Below, in pieces: positions 56,481 through 64,000 of a DNA stretch of 64,000 nucleotides (within the stretch, counting starts at the first letter, position 1; each line of letters begins with the position of its first letter). This DNA comes from Bacillaceae bacterium JMAK1 (GTDB lineage Bacteria > Bacillota > Bacilli > Bacillales > Marinococcaceae), in contig JIBW01000002.1 of the NCBI GenBank assembly GCA_012970285.1, positions 434,001 through 498,000 of the forward strand, read 5' to 3'. The translations under genes were made by a program, and so were the position numbers. The notes beneath the pieces are model-generated. The model saw nothing but the letters and a program-made list of their open reading frames with translations. It did not search any database and was not told the origin of the DNA.

Positions 56481-57383
56481 ATGCGTCATTTTACAACGAT
56501 GGAGCAGTTAGAAAAACAGGACATTTATGAGTTACTTGAGGAAGCAAAACAATGCAAAAAACTAAGAGGATTCCAAGAATCCTCCGAAGCGTTTATTGCA
56601 AATGTGTTTTATGAGCCGAGTACTCGTACGAAATTGTCATTTGAAGCTGCTGAAAAACGACTCGGATATACACCGCTTAATGTCGATTGTGACCACTCAA
56701 GCATTCAAAAGGGTGAATCGCTGTATGATACAGTCCGAACACTCCAAGCACTTGGAGCAGCAGCTGTCGTCATCAGACATCCTGAAAACAATTATTACGA
56801 ACAATTAAAAGACATTCAAATCCCAATCATCAATGGAGGCGACGGAAGTGGTCAACATCCGTCGCAGTCCCTCCTTGATTTGTTCACGATTTATGAAGAG
56901 TTTGGAACCTTCCAAGGTGTGAGTGTTGCAATCATTGGAGACGTGCTACACAGCAGGGTTGCCGGTTCGAATATTAGCGCTCTTCAGAAACTCGGTGCAA
57001 ATGTGATCGTTGCGGGGCCTAGTGAATGGACGAAGCGAGTCGATCAATCACTAAACGTTATGAGTGTAGATGAAGCGGTAGCCCATGCCGACGTTGTGAT
57101 GATGCTTCGGGTCCAACACGAACGACATGTTGAAACGCTCGATATGAAAAATTATCACGAAGCTTACGGATTAACGACCAAGCGGGCAGAAACGATGAAA
57201 GATTCAAGCATCATCATGCATCCAGGGCCATTTAATCGAGATGTCGAGATCGCCTCAGAGCTTGTAGAATGCAGTAAATCTAGAATTTTTACACAAGTAG
57301 AAAACGGAGTATTTAGCAGAATGGCAATTATCAACACACTATTACGAGCAAATTTCGTTCAGGAACTTAAAGGAGTGATGTAA
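56481..57383 (+). CDS. pyrB: Aspartate carbamoyltransferase, catalytic chain
   Basis: 300 residues. Carbamoyl-phosphate site FYEPSTRTKLSFEAA (about 43-57), QHPSQSLLDLFTI-type SGQHPSQSLLDLFTIYEE, and HPGPFNRDVEI are visible. GTGAGGAGTGG before ATG. Its stop is directly followed by the pyrAA ATG; pyrC, expected here, is missing. Confidence 0.97.
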   Translation: MRHFTTMEQLEKQDIYELLEEAKQCKKLRGFQESSEAFIANVFYEPSTRTKLSFEAAEKRLGYTPLNVDCDHSSIQKGESLYDTVRTLQALGAAAVVIRHPENNYYEQLKDIQIPIINGGDGSGQHPSQSLLDLFTIYEEFGTFQGVSVAIIGDVLHSRVAGSNISALQKLGANVIVAGPSEWTKRVDQSLNVMSVDEAVAHADVVMMLRVQHERHVETLDMKNYHEAYGLTTKRAETMKDSSIIMHPGPFNRDVEIASELVECSKSRIFTQVENGVFSRMAIINTLLRANFVQELKGVM

Positions 57384-58478
57384 ATGGTACGCAAATTAAT
57401 TTTAGAAGATGGATATGTGTTCACAGGAGTCGGATTTGGAAGTGATAAAGAACAGAGTGGTGAAATTGTTTTCAACACAGGAATGACAGGTTATCAAGAA
57501 ATTATGTCAGATCCGTCTTATGCAGGCCAAATCATTACCTTTACGTACCCTTTGATCGGTAACTACGGAGTCAATCGTTCAGACTTTGAAACGCTCGTTC
57601 CTGCTGTGAAAGGTGTTGTCGTGAAATCCCGTTCACCTTATCCGAATCACTGGAAGAGTGAAGAATCGTTTGACGAACTACTTACACGTTTTGATATTCC
57701 AGGGATTGAAGGAATTGACACTCGTGAATTAACGAAACGTATCCGTGAAAAAGGAACGGTTCGTGCGATCATTTGCAATGGTGATGTGAACGAAGAAGAT
57801 GTTATCAATCGTCTAAAAGCAGAGGCACCACTTACGAATCAAGTGGAAAGTGTCTCCACAAAAAATACATACACCGTTCCAGGTGGAGGAGGACCAAAGG
57901 TTGTCTTAATCGACTACGGAGCGAAGCAAAACATTATGAGAGAACTATTAAAGCGTGGTTGTGAAGTGAAAGTCGTTCCATTTGATGTGTCAGCAGAAGA
58001 TGTATTAGCAGAAAACCCTGATGGAGTTATGCTTTCAAACGGACCAGGAGATCCAAGAGACGTCAAAGAGGCCGTCGAAACGGTAAAAGCACTCGTAGGC
58101 AAAACAAAAATCTTCGGCATATGCCTAGGGCATCAGTTGCTCTGCCTTGCCCTCGGTGCAGAAGCGGAAAAAATGAAGTTCGGACACCGTGGATCCAATC
58201 ATCCAGTTAAACATATTTCAACTGGGAAAGTGACGATGACTGCGCAAAATCATGGCTATGCGATCAAACGAGAGTCACTCGAAAACACACCGCTAATCGT
58301 CACGCATGTGGCAGTAAACGATGGTTCTGTAGAAGGCGTAGAATTGAAAGATCAAAGTGCATTTAGCGTGCAATACCACCCAGAAGCAGCACCAGGTCCA
58401 ATGGACGCAAACGATTTGTTCGATCAATTTATGAACCGAATCTTACAACCAGCAGGGGAGATGACGAAACATGCCTAA
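57384..58478 (+). CDS. pyrAA: Carbamoyl-phosphate synthase small (glutaminase) subunit
   Basis: 364 residues, class I glutamine amidotransferase. The nucleophile Cys is in [11 protein letters not shown] (about 241-251); the His-Glu pair is in [12 protein letters not shown] (about 331). Starts at the base after the pyrB stop; AAAGGAG is inside the pyrB end. Overlaps pyrAB by 8 bp. Confidence 0.97.
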   Translation: MVRKLILEDGYVFTGVGFGSDKEQSGEIVFNTGMTGYQEIMSDPSYAGQIITFTYPLIGNYGVNRSDFETLVPAVKGVVVKSRSPYPNHWKSEESFDELLTRFDIPGIEGIDTRELTKRIREKGTVRAIICNGDVNEEDVINRLKAEAPLTNQVESVSTKNTYTVPGGGGPKVVLIDYGAKQNIMRELLKRGCEVKVVPFDVSAEDVLAENPDGVMLSNGPGDPRDVKEAVETVKALVGKTKIFGICLGHQLLCLALGAEAEKMKFGHRGSNHPVKHISTGKVTMTAQNHGYAIKRESLENTPLIVTHVAVNDGSVEGVELKDQSAFSVQYHPEAAPGPMDANDLFDQFMNRILQPAGEMTKHA

Positions 58479-61400
58479 ACGTCAAGATATTCAAAAAGTA
58501 CTCGTACTCGGATCAGGACCAATCGTAATCGGTCAGGCGGCAGAGTTTGATTATTCTGGGACGCAAGCGTGCCAAGCGCTAAAAGAAGAAGGGTACGAAA
58601 CGGTACTCATCAATTCGAATCCTGCAACGATTATGACCGATACGAATATGGCAGATAAAGTGTACATCGAGCCATTGACGTTTGAATTCGTCTCGCGAAT
58701 TATTCGTCAAGAGAGACCAGACGGATTAATTGCGACGATGGGTGGGCAAACAGCCTTAAACTTAGCGATGGAGCTAAACAATCACGGTGTTCTAGAACAG
58801 TACGGAACAGAATTACTCGGAACAGACCTCGTAGCGATTGAAAAAGCAGAAGATCGTGAAGCATTCCGCTCTCTTATGCATGAACTCGGTCAGCCAGTAC
58901 CTGCAAGTGAGATCGTCCATACGATTGAAGAAGGGATGGCGTTTGCGAAGACGGTTGGCTTACCGGTGATTGTGCGTCCAGCATACACACTCGGTGGAAC
59001 GGGTGGAGGAATTGCGAAGACATTTGAAGAACTAGCGGAAACACTCGAATCTGGCCTCTCGTACAGCCCAGTCGATCAATGTCTTGTTGAACAAAGCATT
59101 GCGGGAATGAAAGAAGTCGAATACGAAGTGATGCGTGATGCAAATGACGATGCAATCGTCGTCTGTAACATGGAAAACATCGATCCTGTCGGGGTGCACA
59201 CTGGAGACTCAATCGTTGTAGCACCATCACAAACGTTAAATGATCGTGACTATCAACGACTTCGGGATGCATCGTTAACGATCATCCGCGCACTCGGCAT
59301 TGAAGGGGGTTGCAACGTTCAATTTGCACATGACCCAGATCGTGATGAATACTACGTGATTGAAGTAAACCCTCGAGTGAGTCGTTCATCAGCGCTTGCA
59401 TCAAAGGCAACAGGATATCCGATTGCAAAACTAGCGACAAAAATCGCTGTCGGTTATTATTTGCAAGAGCTTAAAAACCCCGTAACAGAGCGAACCTATG
59501 CAAGCTTTGAACCGGCACTAGACTATATCGTAACGAAAATTCCTCGCTGGCCATTTGATAAGTTCTCCTCAGCAAATCGTAAGCTCGGTACACAAATGAA
59601 AGCGACCGGCGAGATTATGTCGATCGGACGTACATTTGGCGAATCGTTACTCAAAGGCATTCGCTCCTTAGATATGAAAGAAGATCACCTCTTAGTGCCA
59701 CACTACGAACAAAAAAGTGATCAAGAGCTAATCGAGCAATGGGAAGCCGCTGATGATGAAAGGCTATTTGCGGTAGCAGAAGGATTTAGACGAGGGTATT
59801 CAGTTGCTCAACTGCATGAACACTCGAAAATCGATGAATTTTTCCTCATGCACATTGAAGGGCTTGTTCATCTTCACAAGGCAATTGAAGCCAAACCGAA
59901 TGACGCAGAGATTTTAGCTGTCGCAAAAGAGAATGGCTTCTCAGATAAGGTCATTGCTGCACTTTGGAATGTATCTGAGATTGACGTTCGAAACGTTAGA
60001 AAAGCCAATGAATTAACACCAGTGTTCAAAATGGTCGATACGTGTGCCGCTGAATTTGAATCAAAAACGCCGTACTACTACAGCACGTATGAGCGAGAAA
60101 ATGAATCATACAAAACAGATCGTCCGTCGGTTCTTGTCTTAGGCTCTGGTCCGATCCGGATCGGTCAAGGGGTTGAGTTTGATTATGCAACGGTTCATGC
60201 GGTTTGGGCAATTCAACAAGCAGGTTATGAATCCATTATTATTAACAACAACCCTGAAACGGTCTCAACGGATTTCAGTATGTCAGATAAGCTTTACTTT
60301 GAACCATTAACGTTTGAAGAAGTGATGAACGTTATTGATTTAGAACAACCTGAAGGCGTTGTCGTGCAGTTCGGAGGGCAGACGGCGATCAACCTCGCGG
60401 AAAAACTTGCCAATGCAGGCGTGAAGATTTTAGGAACGTCGCTTGAAGCGATGGATACGGCAGAAGATCGTGATAAATTCGAGCGGGCATTAAAAGCACT
60501 TGATGTACCGATGCCACCAGGGAAAACCGCAACGTCAGTAAATGAGGCTGTCGCTGCTGCGAACACATTAGGCTATCCGGTGCTTGTTCGCCCGTCTTAC
60601 GTACTTGGAGGTCGTGCGATGGAAATTGTCGAGCATGAGGATGAGCTACGAACGTACATGAAAGAAGCGGTTCACGTGCATAGTGAACACCCGGTATTAA
60701 TCGATCGCTACTTCTACGGAAAGGAAATTGAAGTCGATGCCATTTCAGACGGTGAACACGTCTTTATTCCAGGCATGATGGAGCACATTGAACGCGCAGG
60801 GGTCCATTCTGGTGACTCGATTGCAGTTTACCCTCCGCAATCATTGTCTGCGACAACGAAACAAGAAGTGATTGATCAAACGATAAAGTTAGCACGAGGT
60901 TTAGACATTGTTGGTCTACTCAACATCCAATTCGTTCTATACAACGACAAAGTGTATGTCATTGAAGTGAACCCTAGAGCGAGTCGCACAGTTCCATTCT
61001 TAAGCAAAATGACAGGCGTACCGATGGCGCAAATTGCAACACACGTCATTTTAGGAAAAACGTTAAAAGAGCTCGGATACGATGAGGTGTATCACACTGA
61101 ACCGGATCGCGTAGCGGTAAAAGCACCTGTGTTCTCCTTTGCGAAGTTGCGCCGAGTTGACATTCATTTAGGACCTGAAATGAAATCAACGGGTGAAGTG
61201 CTCGGGCGCGATTTAACGCTAGAAAAAGCATTATACAAAGGCTTAGTCGCTTCAGGGATGAACATTCCTAGAAAAGGCAACGTCTTGTTCACAATTGCTG
61301 ATAAAGATAAAGAAGAAGCGATCAAATTGGCTCATCGCTTCGATCGTCTCGGGTTCCAACTGCTCGCAACGAAAGGAACGGCGGACGTTTTACAAAACGA

Positions 61401-61685
61401 AGGCATTTCCGTACAAAACGTTCACAAGATTGGTGAAGGAAAACAAGACATTTCATCCATTATCCGTGAAGGTGGTGCCCAACTTGTCATCAATACCTTT
61501 ACGAAAGGCAAGCAACCAGCGAGAGACGGATTTAGAATTCGCCGTGAAGCGGTCGAACATGAAATCATTTGTCTCACATCGATGGATACAGCATTTGCAC
61601 TTCTCCATGTACTTGAAATGATGAGCTTTGCGACAGAACCAGTACCAAAGCTACAGCAAGCAACATCAAAAGAGGGGGTACACGC

Positions 61686-61689
<4 letters not shown>
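58471..61689 (+). CDS. pyrAB: Carbamoyl-phosphate synthase large subunit
   Basis: 1072 residues with duplicated ATP-grasp halves. Both repeats show VLGSGPI[VR]IGQ and EVNPR motifs (near residues 11, 300, 562, 830), and a C-terminal allosteric domain. Makes carbamoyl phosphate from bicarbonate, ATP and ammonia from PyrAA. Overlaps pyrAA by 8 bp and pyrK by 4. Confidence 0.97.

Positions 61690-64000
<2,311 letters not shown>

Overview
The window is chromosomal DNA of an endospore-forming, low-to-moderate GC Bacillaceae bacterium, most likely an alkaliphile or haloalkaliphile. The gene order follows the ctaCDEF - ylb - mra/mur/fts - spoIIGA/sigE/sigG - ylm - divIVA - ileS - lspA - pyr stretch known from Bacillus subtilis. 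Sporulation genes (spoVD, spoVE, spoIIGA, sigE, sigG, ylbJ, gerR) are present. Exported domains are very acidic (CtaC linker, PbpB tail), and there is a NaChBac-type sodium channel gene, as in alkaliphilic bacilli. The window opens inside ctaC and closes inside pyrF.

Layout. 1-4.5 kb: caa3-type cytochrome oxidase (ctaCDEF) and a DUF420 membrane protein. 4.5-7.1 kb: a YugN-like protein, ylbD, ylbE, an exported hypothetical, ricF (ylbF) and the c-di-AMP-binding CBS protein cbpB/darB. 7.2-13.3 kb: a block that interrupts the ylb order, with a membrane-anchored hypothetical, aspartokinase, and a minus-strand unit proB-proA-proI-sodium channel behind a proline T-box. 13.5-22.2 kb: ylbG, rsmD, coaD, ylbJ, ylbK, ylbL, tmcAL, ylbN, rpmF, gerR, ylbP and a DUF3397 protein. 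22.2-24.1 kb: bshC. 24.3-40.4 kb: the division and cell-wall cluster mraZ-rsmH-ftsL-pbpB-spoVD-murE-mraY-murD-spoVE-murG-divIB-ftsA-ftsZ; murB, ylxW, ylxX and sbp are not present where B. subtilis has them. 40.5-43.3 kb: spoIIGA-sigE-sigG. 43.3-45.2 kb: an accessory island with a 27-copy, 21-bp tandem array and a convergent NERD-domain gene. 45.2-54.3 kb: ylmCDE, sepF, ylmG, ylmH, divIVA, T-box/ileS, ylyA, lspA, ylyB. 54.3-64 kb: the pyr operon with two PyrR attenuators; pyrC and a third attenuator are absent.

The genes work together in septal and spore peptidoglycan synthesis, the Z-ring (FtsZ, FtsA, SepF, DivIVA), the switch from mother-cell (sigma E) to forespore (sigma G) transcription, UMP synthesis and aerobic respiration. 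RNA-level control is prominent: two T-boxes (specifiers read as Pro CCU and Ile AUC), two PyrR attenuators, a leader helix that masks the sigG ribosome binding site, and a hairpin whose 3' arm carries the ribosome binding site of an exported hypothetical.

The least ordinary items are the 21-bp array with an invariant 10-bp core every two helical turns, the open PTPSLAT frame through it that a +1 shift at the end of the NERD gene would enter, an AUU start for rsmH, the sodium channel as last gene of a T-box-controlled proline operon with a TLDSW filter, overlapping back-to-back -35 hexamers at tmcAL/ylbN, and the missing pyrC and murB.
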